Shown: positions 36,041 through 47,939, counted from the stretch's first letter. The stretch: 64,000 nt of DNA from Heliocybe sulcata (GCA_004369045.1 ML213536.1:36571-100570), one strand, 5' to 3'. The notes: generated by a model from the sequence alone, not told the origin. Translations and numbers: made by a program.

Positions 36041-37744
36041 ATGAGCGCCCGGCAGCCTTTTGTTCCCTCCAGACCTGCCTCCCGCGCTGCCCATGATGCG
36101 GAGGCAAAGAATGGCCTTACCAAACCGCTGCCTCTCCGGCCGTCTCAGAGTTCCTCTGGATCCGGTCCTCCGACGACAGCTCAGCAAGAACCTACCGCGA
36201 ATGTCACCACTGATCAATATGGCCTTCAAGCTACGGTTGCAGCACCAGATGGCTCCAACGTCAGCGCGTTGCTCACTTCTCTCAATAAACCCCTGAATAT
36301 TGCTGGTCTAATCCAAAAGAAACCGAACAGGAGCGCCAATCTGTCTGCCCAGGTTCCTCCTTCTTGGGGTTCTCGGAAATCCTCTTCTGCATCTGACGAA
36401 GCCCAGCGGTCCTCTGCGCGCTCCATCAACAACCAAAAGGATTCCAGCATCCAGTTCTCCTCAGCCTTTGGTCGACCCGTTTCTCCATTTCCTGCTGCTT
36501 CCTTCAGACCGCCTCCTTTGCCCCCTTCTAGACTTGGCACTATGATTGAGAGTGATTCTGGCATGGACGGTCCTGCGACGTCCCAAAGTTTTACCCCGGG
36601 TGAAGCGCATATACTCGACCGTGCGGGTGCATCAAGGCAATCGGAGGAAGTCGGTCAGGCTCACGCTCGCTTTGACACCGATGGACGATCTCATACACCT
36701 TTCTCCCCGATGGGGACCTTGTTGCCTCCGGACTCTTCTATGCTCTCGGCGGTTTCCCAGCGTACGAAGCCCTCCGCGACTCCCCTGCTTGAGCGAATCC
36801 AAGAGACGATCGAAAGCCAACCACCGCAACAAAACCCAGCTGGACCTTCTGTCGATCAGGACGATGTCTCCGTGTCGTTCAATCAATTGCGTCGGGCGCC
36901 AAAGCGAGGCCGTGGAGAAGACCCTTCTGACGAGGATTACGGCTCGGAGGTGGAAATGAAGAGATGGAGAGTGCACCCAAACCCGGGCGTGGATCGTGAC
37001 ACTAATGTGAGTGCTCATCATGCTCGAATTCGTGGTCCGGGATCGTACTGCAATTGTCACAGAGAGGGGATTCGAACGCCCCCGGTTCAGGCCGCTGCAC
37101 TCCCGCGTTGCAGCGTGGATATCAAGCATCCGCTGCTTCTGCATCTGTCATAGACGTCGACGCGGGTGATAATGCCCTTCAGACCAATCGGGGATACATA
37201 ACAACCATGGATCCGAACCCTTCTCGACAAATCGTCGAGCCCAGCGGAGGAGTCATTCTCCGGCAGTTGTTCGATTTCGACTCTGGCCTGTCTATGGAAG
37301 AGCACCTTCAGGTATATGAGGATGCCAAACATCGTTGGACGCATTGCTCTCTGGAAGAATGGCAGGCTGGTGCTGAAGGTGTGTGGATGGAGTCCTCCTT
37401 CTTTCTCCTAGGCGCGGACCTCTCGGTTACGTTAGAATTAATGGGCAAGTTCGGGGATGTCATGGACTACGTATGTCGAATCGCGTTTCGGCTGTCAAAC
37501 TCATGCTTACGCCCTTCTGTAGGTCAAGGATCATCTACAGTATGTCTGCTTCGTGGTCGCTTGTTCGAACCAACATAGATTACGATTGTCTTGCAGCACG
37601 AAGATGTCGTTGTATGCTTCACTCCACTCCAGGGTGGAGGAGCATAAGGGAACTCTTGGTAACCGCGACAAGATTCTGCAGGATGTTCGGGAGAGACTTG
37701 TTAGGCAGAGTGGTAACGTCTTAGGCTCCGGTATAGCGTCGTGA
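36041..37744 (+). CDS. ECM11-like protein, probable meiotic chromosome-axis factor
   Basis: Exon 1 (36041-37006) encodes a long Ser/Pro-rich disordered region from MSARQPFVPSRPASRA with a basic patch (RAPKRGRGEDPSDEDYG). After a 107-nt intron the frame continues RGYQASAASASVIDVDAG and ILRQLFDFDSGLSMEEHLQVY, then HCSLEEWQAGAE...LMGKFGDVMDYVKDHLHTKMSLYASLHSRVEEHK, ending DKILQDVRERLVRQSGNVL. The order of a disordered front and a C-terminal helical domain with an EEW and FG.V pattern resembles the ECM11 family, whose yeast member is a central-element component of the synaptonemal complex. The family call is tentative; the gene call is firmer. A 33-nt stretch at about 37380-37412 has intron-like ends but reads through in frame, so it was kept. 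Confidence 0.7.
37057..37085 (-). other. tRNA 3'-end-like sequence inside an intron
   Basis: Within intron 1 of the ECM11-like gene the minus strand reads GGGGGCGTTCGAATCCCC followed by TCTCTGTGA, like a T-arm plus the 3' acceptor strand of a tRNA. A partial acceptor mate (ACAGA) exists further along, but no proper D-arm or anticodon arm could be folded. It is at best a tRNA-derived fragment. Confidence 0.25.
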
Positions 37745-38058
37745 GGTCCGAAGGATATCCCATAGTTATGAGGAGCATGCGGCTGTCGTCCTGTATCCTG
37801 ATCGTTCTTGTCAGTCATAGCCACAATGCTTAACACGTATGCTATATGTAAGTTATTGCGAACCAGGATTCTCGCCGTGTAAGTAGAACAGTCGAGCATT
37901 CGAAAGAAGAGCCAGGCGACCGGCCAGCCCAACGCGTGGCCGCCGCTCCTGTTCAAGTTCAACCAGCAACCTGCTATCGCTCGTACACTCAAGCTTGTCT
38001 GCAACAACTTTCTATCGCCTGCTTCGCTAGATTCTCCTGCTTCTCCTTGCCATCCACC

Positions 38059-40784
38059 ATGTCGAAGAAAGAGGCCAAAGCCCAATACATCTACCAGACC
38101 CTTGTCGACGTCGACAACCCGCCCATCCGAGTATCCACCTATGCAGAGCGCGATCTGGACGATGCCATCCTTGATGCGTCCATGGAAGGGGGAGGGTACA
38201 CTGCAATCGGGTTATCTGCTGCGTACGCACCTCGTTCTGGCGTCTTGAATGCTGTAGCCCTGTGCGTCCGTGACTGCGCGTTGGTTATTCAGCTAGCGTC
38301 CGCTGGTGCGAGAAGCGGGAGGCCCACTCCCGGAATTACTGTCCAGCATATTCTAGGAGAGCGCACCCTGCTCGACAAGAGCGGTACCGGAGGATTCTAC
38401 GGGTTTGACATGGATCAAATAGCCTTGAGCCTGTGGAAGGACCACGATATCTCGATCGCCGATGCGATCGACATCCAGTCTATCTGCCCATCTAAAGGAG
38501 CCCGAGTCCCGTTGGTCACTATCAAGTTCTGTGGAGGTGATGAGGTCCATGTGAATGAGGATAATGTTGGCCATACCTTTAGCAACATGGACTGGGACCC
38601 GAAGTCTTGTGTAGATATTGTGCAGCGCTCATGGGTATCATGGTTTCTGGCCACTCAACCTAGCATGGAGGAGGGCTTCAGAGCCATACCTAGGATTCAT
38701 ATCCAACAATTTACACCTGAGGTATATCCTGATTAAGCATTCTGAGTCTACCTTTGAGCTCATTAGAAACCAAGGTTCTTTCATGGCTGGCAAAGATTGT
38801 TCGTGATAGCCAGCGGCAAGAAGAGCCAGCAGAGGTTGTTCACGAGTTTAGTGGTCTGAGGGAGACGAGGCAAGGAAAGCTAGAGATTCGCCAGGAACAA
38901 TTCAAGAACCGTATCCAGAGGCCTTATGGAAATCAGGTATAGAGATCGTGTCATCCAGTAACTCAATTGGTATCTGATGAGATTTCCTAGCAAATGCATT
39001 TCCAGATCAATGATTCTGGAGCATCTTATTCTATCCCTGCCAGGCCAACAGAGATTCTAGGTCGGAGGGCCCAGATCACTACCCAGGGCAATCTTGTGCT
39101 TGACGGTAAACTAATGACCTCTCTGGTGACCACTGGCTCTAGAGCCCCTACTCAAGCTCAGTCTTTGAGGGCCTCCACTGTCCTGAATATCCTGCAGAAG
39201 AAGGTTCAACCTTTCAGTAATCCCTGGCTGAAAATGCTATACCTAGACCAGATCCCAGAGTGGCCTGACAGCCCTTCAGCCTTAGGTCTATCTTCCCTTC
39301 CAGTCACACCCACCCAGCCTCTCAATGAGTCCCAGCTGCTTGCTGTTTCCAAGATGCTATGTTCCTCTAAAGAAGAGAAGTTTACTCTAATTCAAGGCCC
39401 TCCTGGGACAGGAAAGACCAGTGTTATTGGACAGTTTGTCTTGGCAGCAATCTCTGGTGGAGCTAGGGGCCTCTGGTTGGTTGCAAAATCTAATGTAGCT
39501 GTCAAGAATATTGCAGAGAAGCTATCTTCCCTGGAATTCATGTCCTGGAGATTGGTGGTATCTGCAGATTTCCACTATGATTGGTATGGAGTCACCCACC
39601 CTTGCTGTTCATGATGTTTTAATAACTCTATCAGGCATGAACACTTGTATACCTCTATCACAGGCAACATTATCTGCTCTGATGAACTGTCAAAGATGTC
39701 CTCCAATACTGTTCAGCAAAGATTTGGTGGATGCCAAGTGGTTCTTTGCACTCTAGATATGTTATCCAATGCTCAGCTACGGAATCGTGGCATCACCAAG
39801 CTTATTCCTATCAAGTATCTAATTATTGATGAGGCTAGCCAAATTGATGTGAATGACTATATCCCTGTCTTCACTCTTTTTGCTTCCTCATTGGAAAAGG
39901 TGTGTTGCATTGGAGACAATAAACAATGTAGGTCTGATCACAATCTGTGGTATGTTCGGGCTAATAACCATCTTTTGTTCAGTACCACCATTTGGCCAAG
40001 AGAGCAATGAGGATCTCAAGAGTATCTTTGAGATCTCTCATCTGACTGATAAGACTACGTTTCTAAATATACAATGTGAGTCTTACTTGAAAGTGCTGGT
40101 AGTATCATTAATTCAGATCAATCCAGATCGCATGCCTCCTACTATAGGGCAATTTATATCTCAGTATATATATGAAGGCCAACTGCAGTCAAATCCTGGA
40201 CATCCTGTTGCAGGACAGACATGCTACTTCATTGATGTCTCTGGTGGCAAGGAAGAACTTCATGATACAAGCTGGATGGTATGACTATAACTGAGAGATT
40301 GGTTAGAACTAACATACTCTTATTAGAATCCCCAAGAATGCCAAATTGTGGCACATATTGCCAGGCATCTTAAACAGAGGGATCTGAGTTACAGGGTGAT
40401 CACTCCATATGATGCCCAGTGAGGCTCACTGCAGGAATTATTTAAGAGCCGTAACCTGACTTGGAGAGATAAGTGTTTCAATGTGGACTCTTTCCAAGGC
40501 AAGTACATCATCCTGGATAAAATATGGCCTAAGCTGAGATATTATTAGGGAATGAGGATGATTATATCATCCTATCACTAGTCAGAACACAAGACATTGG
40601 ATTTCTCAAAGACTTGAGGAGGACAAATGTCATGCTGACCAGGTGCAGGAGGGGGATGTTCATCTGCACTACAAGGGCATTCATGATTGGAGCTGGGTCC
40701 AAGACTTTGGTGGGGCAGATGATAGCAGAGTTTGGGGAGGATGCTTGGCTGGACGAGGAGCAGTTTGCACAGCTGAATCTGTAG
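38059..40784 (+). CDS. Exonuclease-like / UPF1-like SF1 helicase fusion with one in-frame stop
   Basis: Exons 38059-38721, 38775-38936, 38991 onward and several more are joined by short introns, one of them GC-AG (donor GCAAGT at about 40500). The N-terminal third resembles a 3'-5' exonuclease fold (GFYGFDMDQIALSLWKDHDI, DAIDIQSI), but the first catalytic motif reads AIGLSAAY where DxE is expected, so it is probably inactive. The rest is a superfamily 1 helicase: QGPPGTGKTSVIG, IIDEASQI, GDNKQLPPFG, QYRMPPTIG, VDSFQGNEDDYIILSLVRT and NVMLTRCRRG. A TGA at 40420-40422 interrupts the frame between motifs IV and V (YDAQ-stop-GSLQELF); all flanking motifs are intact. From about 39000 to 40860 CpG is almost absent. 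It may act on RNA or DNA ends; the function is unknown. It is either a recent pseudogene, a truncated protein or a silenced family member. Confidence 0.82.
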
Positions 40785-40996
40785 GTTGCTGGCCATCTCA
40801 TGAAAGTAGCCTTGTGTTTGCCTGTTTCATGAGCCTAGATGTGCCTTTGTATGATTACACCATGTAGAAAATCTCAGAAAAATACAAAAAAAGCGAAAAC
40901 ATAGAAAGTCTGAAGCCGGAGGTAAGACTCACTTCGAGAACTTGTGCCCCGGACCTTGCCGGACCTGGGCTCAGTGTTACCTCCACGGCGTCGATC

Positions 40997-42350
40997 CCAT
41001 GAACAGTCACTTCTTCCGGGCATCCAGAACCAATGCTCTTCCGACTCCAAGATCCTTGTTCAATACCCTTCCAAGTGACTTGAGCTGTGCATCTACTGGT
41101 CCAGGTCGTCGACGAGTCAGCAGCTCTGCTCAGCATTCCACGCCAGTCGACCTTGAATACGATGCCTATGGTTCTGCGCGCGAGAAGTCAGGCGCTCTTG
41201 TTATTCTTCACGGTCTATTGTGCGTGCATTGCCCGGCTCCGCAAGTTACTTAGCTTATGAAGGCGGCTCGGAAGTGAAGTGGTTCGAAAAGGAATTGGGT
41301 CTCCTTAGCGAAGGCATTCGAGAAAGATTTACGCACGCCCGTGTACGCTCTGGTGAGTATGAGTGTCGCATGCGATACGCCAGTACAGCTAGTTCACCGA
41401 ACGTCGTGTTGATTAGGATCTCCGGAACCATGGATCCTCGCCTCACGCAGAGCCGATGACATACGCCGCCATGGCGGAGGACGTCCTTAACTTTTGCCAG
41501 AAGCACTCGCTCTCCAACATATCGCTTCTGGGACACTCCATGTACGCATATCCTTCCGGCAAACTCCATCTCGAGTCTTGATGTTATTCGAAGGGGTGGC
41601 AAAGTCGTCATGGCCGTGGCCTTACATCCGTCCCTCCCGCCCATGCTACTATCCCATCTTGTAGTCGCCGACATAGCGCCATCCCGCGCTCGCTTGTCCT
41701 CCGAATTCGAGGCGTATCTGCGAGCAATGTATCGCATTGAGACGAGCCAGCTGCAGACCAAGAAGGAAGCTCAGGAGATATTGAAGGAGATTGAACAGGT
41801 CCGCACTTTGCAGTCTCCTTGATCGTACTAACTGCCATAAAGGACCCTATGGTCCGAGCCTTTCTATTAACGAACTTGGCGTCCGATACACCACCTCTCA
41901 GATTCCGCATACCTATCAATATTCTTATGGGTTGCATACCTGAGATCGGTTCCTTTCCATACGCGCCTGGCGAGCGGCAATGGGACGGGAAGACGTTGTT
42001 CATTAAGGGCACGAAGAGCAAGTAAGTTCAAAACTGTAGCAAGCATTAGTAAAGATGCTGATTCCCTTATAGCTACATCAACAAGAATAATATCCCAATC
42101 GCGGAGCAGTTCTTCCCGAATATGGAGTTGGAGCATCTGGACGCGGGCCATTGGGGTGCGTATTTTGTCTTGTCTTTACACGGTTCTCATGCGGTCTATT
42201 TGACGTGTGATTCGTCCATCAGTTCACGCTGAAAGGTACGTGTTCGGACGAGGTGTTGTCTCTTGTACTTCTCTTGTACTTGTGGTTGACCCTCCGTCTA
42301 CCAGGCCCAACGAGTTCAGGAAGCTAGTCACGGATTTTGTTGCGTCATAG
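40997..42350 (+). CDS. Alpha/beta hydrolase of the ABHD11 / IMO32 type
   Basis: The ATG at 40997 gives an Arg/Ser-rich, nearly acid-free leader (MNSHFFRASRTNALPTPRSL), typical of mitochondrial import. The product continues VDLEYDAYGSAREKSGALVILHGL, then after a 60-nt intron FGSKRNWVSLAKAFEKDLRTPVYAL, DLRNHGSSPHAEPMTYAAMAEDV and LLGHSMGGKVVMAVAL with the nucleophile Ser. It ends DAGHWVHAERPNEFRKLVTDFVAS with the catalytic His. The HGxxG, DLRNHG and GHSMGG motifs are those of ABHD11 hydrolases of the mitochondrial matrix. Introns begin at about 41219, 41353, 41542, 41799 and 42022. The gene follows the helicase on the same strand after about 210 bp. Confidence 0.9.
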
Positions 42351-42605
42351 ATTGACTGGCCGGTCTCTAGAGGAACCCACACTCCGCGTCTGCGATGTCT
42401 CAATGGCGCTTTGTCACAGACGTAACTTGCAGCGTATCCTATGGTCGTGATCTGTTGCATGCAAAGTCTACCTAAACGTGCGGCTTGATCATGGACATGT
42501 AATCTCATAATTCTATAGACATACTCTACAAGTCCGAGGGGAAGTCGTGGTAATCGTGAAAGGCCATTATGATCGTTACCAAGTCCACTCCTTCAGTCAT
42601 TGTCA

Positions 42606-43547
42606 TCATCCGAAGAGCTGGCGAACGCCCTGGCCTAGCATCTGGATCCTGCCCTTGACGCCCTTCGGCCTCTCTACAAATCTGAATTCGCTAGGACTCT
42701 CCACCACCGTCCGCGCTCTCCTCCTACCCAGCGATGCCGATGCGTTCTCGGACTCGTACCTGTTCTTCTTCGAGGACCTGCTCGACAACGTCCGCGTCAG
42801 GGTCGAAGGCAAAGAGGCGCGTCTCGACTGGGTTTCGCGCTTGCGTGTGACGGACAGTGCCATACGCAGCTCTGTCTCGCCGCTCAGCGAGAAGCCGGTA
42901 GGCGAATTGAATGAATATGAAGGTTGCGAAGAGGGTATCGTGTAGGGGTATGATAGCGCCTGACGAAGGACAGGCCTATGCATGTCCCTGGACGGCGATG
43001 GAGATACGGCACCGTTGTCGTGTACGGGAGGGGGTAACACCAATGGTGGGCGGGACGTCATGTTCTTCCTGATCGCAGTATAGTAAGGTCTACCCGGATG
43101 ACCTAATTTGACTGGCTGTGTCTCTATGCTCGTCGTCATCGTGAAGGGTATGGATGCCATGGGTATGGGTATAGGTTCCGATGTCGGTTGTTGGGCGGTC
43201 GTGGCCTTGGTCGAGGGGATGGCTCTGTTCGTCTCGCTACTGGCAATGTCCGAGAAGGGGCGGCTGTGGACGCGGTTTACGGGCGCCGTGAGGCTTTTCC
43301 TGGAAGGCTGCTTTCTAGGCGGTAAGGCCATCGTGCACTGGCGAAGTGATGCATGCGATCGCGCCGCCCTCAAAGAAGACATGCGTCGTTTCCGTCGCAG
43401 CGTGCGTTGGCTGCTGCATGCTATGTCATGGCTCGGTGGTTCAGGCCAGTCGTAAGAAGGTTTTGCGTCGACAGGGGGAGGAGTGTTGTGACAGTGGCTG
43501 CCTGGGGTGGCGAAGCGCGCGGACGGCGATGATACAAGCGCCGTCAT
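42606..43547 (-). CDS. Basic, Ser/Pro-rich disordered protein
   Basis: A single open frame from the ATG at 43547 gives 313 residues (MTALVSSPSARFATPGSH). The same frame stays open to an earlier ATG at 43727, so a longer form of 373 residues is possible. Composition is rich in Pro, Ser, Thr and Arg, with repeated RRKRR-like patches and no signal peptide or transmembrane segment. The C-terminal 25 residues (RFVERPKGVKGRIQMLGQGV) look more constrained than the rest and may be a short conserved motif. No family is recognised. The gene is convergent with the ABHD11-type gene. Confidence 0.55.
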   Translation of the reverse strand: MTALVSSPSARFATPGSHCHNTPPPVDAKPSYDWPEPPSHDIACSSQRTLRRKRRMSSLRAARSHASLRQCTMALPPRKQPSRKSLTAPVNRVHSRPFSDIASSETNRAIPSTKATTAQQPTSEPIPIPMASIPFTMTTSIETQPVKLGHPGRPYYTAIRKNMTSRPPLVLPPPVHDNGAVSPSPSRDMHRPVLRQALSYPYTIPSSQPSYSFNSPTGFSLSGETELRMALSVTRKRETQSRRASLPSTLTRTLSSRSSKKNRYESENASASLGRRRARTVVESPSEFRFVERPKGVKGRIQMLGQGVRQLFG

Positions 43548-43727
43548 GTCGGGGCAGGAACGGAATGACGACAAGCCAGGGACGTAGGTTCCAATGACCT
43601 GAAATTGGCTGGCCTTAGCTCGTCGTTCAATGAGAAATACAATAAAACATGGAGAAAATACGTTATTCGCTTTTAAAGCATCGCTGTGAGTGACATACGT
43701 ACGTCTATCCTCCCAGAAGTCACCCAT

Positions 43728-45646
43728 CCGACCTTCACAGTATCGAGTCCCAGCGTACTAGCATCAGACATGGACGCCGGACGCAAACGCACGCACAGAG
43801 GTCTATCGTGGAGGATCCACTAAAGACCCGAGGCTACGAGCATGTTGGGCCTTTATACCAATAGAAGCCTGCAACGAGGACAGAGCCCGCTTTCGTCTTT
43901 AAACGCCGAGCCTGTCAAATGCAAGGTATGATATGAGATTGTCCGACATACCTGAACATCTTCACATATTAAGACACATGACGCGGCCGCAAACATGCAA
44001 TTGAATCGCAAGGAGGAGCCGTTGTGGAGGAGACATTAGCACATTCATGAACCATGATCCTAACTTTAGTGGGCCTTGCGCAGAACCTGTCCTATATTGA
44101 ACGAGCCGAGGCAACATGTCCGGTAATGTGGCAGGCGCATCCCATGCACGAGGCACAACGAAGACAAGATTAGGTTTACATGCGTGAGCTGGGCCGCATT
44201 GAACGCGTGCTATCACGGAGCTCGCAATGGCCAGTAGATCTATGCCGGCGCTGAGCTGTCTTGAGTTCATCCTGCGAGTGGAGAAGAGTTACGCAGCAGG
44301 CGCGCGCCTGCTGTTGATGTTTAACTTCCTAATGCACAGCCACCATACAAGTACATAGAGCCTTGCTTCATTGCTTCTGGCGCCATTAGCTATTGTTCTT
44401 CAATCTTGCGGGCACCTTTCCCGGTGAATTCGCTCTGGATCCGAGGCGTCTGAATTGAATGTCGGCGCTCCAGCATTGAATCGTTACTCATGGCCCTTGG
44501 CCTATCATTGAACGAGCTTATCATCTTCTTGCAGTAGCATCCATACCGTTTGCATGCAGATCCCGTTCTGCCTCAGGTCCTCTTAGGTAAGTACAAGCGC
44601 CCGCCTTTCTATATCAGCTCAGAGGGTACCGATACGTCTTCCCGTCTGAACAGCCCTCTGCAGCAGCGCTCGTCACGCCCAGGACTGACCCTTGAGTCCG
44701 TCTTCACGAGTCGACGACCTTTGTCGTGCCGCTGGGCAGCCAGCCTCGAGACCCGCCTGTACGGCGGCGAAGGCAGCCGTGATTCTATCACCCATGGCTC
44801 GCCGGGCGCAGGTTCTACCTTCTCTGCATCGCCCTCAGTCCAATCGAGGACTAGGGATTGTCTGGTTGCGTAGCCACCAGGCTGACGTCGAAGACGTACT
44901 AGGATTCCATCAGGGCGGCCATGCAATCGACTTGTCCGCATGCGCTGGGGATCGCAGCGGTAGCAGGTCTAGGATGATGCCATCCGGGTGGAGTCCAGGG
45001 CCCAAGGTGCATGGCATATGACTCGACTCATCACGACATGACCTACAGAGTGCAAGTGCGTCGGCGTCCTGTGGCGTCCGTCGCATCCGTGCTCTCTGGC
45101 ACGGCCTCTGTCTGCGGTTACAAGTGACTGTGTTGAGTTCGCTATGTGGCATGGGTGTCGCCTCCCCGCGACGTTCGATGTTAGAGGCAAAAGATAGTGC
45201 CGTGCCCTCTAGGCATGCTCGCTGGTGCGTCCAAGGACGTACGGGGCTTTTTACGAGACCAATTTTTGGAACCCATTGGCTGCTTAGGCGCCATATTTTG
45301 GCACACTGTCGACGGAGAAGTATATGTGGACTACCCATGGGCTAACAGGGCACTCGGTATACACTGTATATACAGCTTGAATCGTGAACTGCAATGATAT
45401 ACTGGCACGCACGCTTCCCGCCCACGGCCTTATTTCTCCGATCTGAGACTCGGACCGGGAACCACCTCGAGCTAAGTATATGGGCCGTCCTACTCAATCC
45501 ACAACCAGTGCATCAGCTAATATTTTGCGTATTTATTAGCAATTGAGATATAACATCAGCCGTAGCGCATCGTAAAATACATGAAGCAATCATGAGCGTA
45601 GAATACAATGACCGAGTCCTACCCAGATATCATATATCAAAAATCA
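43728..45646. other. Gene-poor spacer
   Basis: Frames up to 142 codons on both strands (for example 44910-45338 minus) show no recognisable family. The right end includes the 3' flank of the sugar transporter gene. Nothing else is supported. Confidence 0.4.
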
Positions 45647-47898
45647 TCACGCCTCCTCCTTCATCATCTCCACATTCATCTTCTCGTTGCTCGCAGCGCG
45701 GTTGAGGTAGCTCTCAAGACCAATACGGCGCGAAATCGCGTCCTGGCGCTCCTGGTCCGCCGCGGCCATGCCCTCCGAGCCAAACACGCCGTCCATCTCT
45801 TCCAGCGTGAGCCCCTTCGTCTCTGGCACCAGGAAAAGCACGAACAGGCCGCCGAGGAAGGAGAACACGCCGAAGAAGATGAAGGTGCCGTAGCTGATGT
45901 GCGCGAGCATCGTCGGTGTGACTTGACCAACTAAAAGAACGTGATTAAGGAGCTTATCTGGTGTGGTTGGAGATGAACTGACCAATGAAGTTGTTCATCC
46001 AGTTGGACGAGGCGCCGATGGAGATACCCTTGCCACGCACACTCAGAGGCCAGATTTCAGCGACAACGATCCAGGAGCAAGGTCCCCAGGAGTAACCGAA
46101 GCCTGCGAAGAACAAGTCCCATTAGAACGCCGCTGAACATACGCGAAAACCATGTTCACGCACCGATAGCGAAAAGCCAAACGAATACGCAAGCAGCCCA
46201 CGCAGCGCCCGTGTGTCTGATTAGAAGAATGATTGAGCTTCTTATAACCCAGGGAAGCAGGGGGGAGCGACTTACGTGCCCCAGGAGTGGTGGAACAAGG
46301 CGGTGAGAATGGCGACGATGATATGGCAAGCAGCCATCATGAATGCACCCGACACTAGCACGGGCTTGCGGCCCAGCTTGTCAACCCAGATAACAGCAGG
46401 AATGGTCGCGAGGAACATGCTGTGTACGCGACGTTATCAGTAGGGCGGATGGCACTTCAGCAGAGAGACGTACACAATACCGACGACACCGGTAGCCAGG
46501 AGTGAAATCGTGTTACCGGTCAGACCGAGACCTGTGAAGATCGAAGGGGCATAGTAGAGAATGGCGTTGACGCCCGTCCATTGCTGGAAGAACATGGTAC
46601 TACGCAGAAATTATTGAGCATTCATCAATACCTGAGAAACTTGAATAACTCACAGAGTTGCAACAGCCAGACGGTAAAACAGAGCACGGTTCCTAAGCAG
46701 ACTCGCGTAGTCCAACAACCCAAGCTTGAAATCCGACATGAACGACCCGTCCTGGTACTGCGGGAACTTCATCTCGGACGTCTCCTTCTCAAACAGGTAC
46801 TGCGCCTTGATCTCCAAGAACTCAATCTGTATGAGCTCGTGGTCCTGCGGCAGCGACCGTGCGTTCGCCAGGACGGTGAGCGCCTCCGCATCACGGCCTT
46901 GGTTCACGAGCCACCTGCAAAAGGTTAGGCGCTGCGGGATGAGCTGTATAAATAGGCGTGTTCCTACCTAGGCGAGAATGGCATGAACAAGATGCCGGCA
47001 CCGAGAATGAGGGCTGGAACGAGCTGGAGCGCTAGGGGAATGCGCCAAGCAGCTTCGCTCTGCGTAGAACCCACGCCGCCAATGTAATTCGTGCCATAGT
47101 CGATCCAGAATGAGATCATGATACCAAATGTGATGGCCAGTTGCTGCAATGCGACCAAACTACCACGGACCTCCGGGGGAGCCAACTCGGCGCTATCAGC
47201 GATGCATGTCAGTTGACCCGCGGGGAACGCAAGGAATGACCGTTGTGAACGCACTTGTATAGAGGGACAGCCATGCTGAGCGAACCCACGCCCAGACCTG
47301 TGATGAATCGACCACCAAAAATGGAGGATGGCGCGAATGCTGCTGTCTGAACGATGACGCCAATGCAGAAAACGCAGACGGCTGTCGAGTCACGAGTCTC
47401 GTTAGGGACCATTCAGGCGGCACTAATCCCAATGGGGTCGAGACGTACCGGTGAGGATAGTGTACTTGCGGCCAAGCTTGTCCGCGAGGTAACCAGTGAC
47501 GAGAGTTCCGAACCAAGCGCCCAGCTCAAGGATAGACACGAGCCATCCCTTTGAACCGGTGTTGTTGACTGCGGATGCCATGCGGTTGTCGAAGTTGTTC
47601 ATGGCCAGGACGCCAGAGAAGACACCCTGGTTGTAGCCTAGAGTCGCAATGAAATGATGAGTGAGTTGTGCGCAGCGCCCAAGCCTCATACGTACCATAG
47701 AGCAGCCCTCCTATTGACGCAAAGACGGCAATGAGGAAGACCTTGCGGTTGTGCACAAGACCCGCCTATCCACACCGCGGTTAATTCTTCGTACAGTAGA
47801 AACAAAATCCAGTGACTCACCCATCCTGATTTCGCTGCGTAGGCTGCACGAAGATGCGCGGCTTGACTGGCGCCGCCTGCTGTTCCACCACCGGCCAT
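45647..47898 (-). CDS. MFS sugar transporter
   Basis: About eight exons give a 12-helix major facilitator of the sugar porter family. The start is [22 protein letters not shown], then [15 protein letters not shown] with [12 protein letters not shown], the DKLGRKYT loop, [45 protein letters not shown], the [16 protein letters not shown] helix 7 motif, [29 protein letters not shown] and [17 protein letters not shown]. These are the expected sugar porter signatures in order. It acts in the plasma membrane and imports hexoses or related sugars by proton symport; the exact substrate cannot be read from sequence. CreA-like sites and a TTTAAA lie just upstream. Confidence 0.93.
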
Positions 47899-47939
47899 AT
47901 TGTCGTCAAGAGATGGGCAAGGAGGGGCGCCGAGCGTAT

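Noticed and set aside
37020-37160. Complete antisense tRNA-Leu gene
   Set aside because: The 3' end looks right, but the T-stem has a mismatch, the D-arm is missing and the anticodon loop lacks T33.
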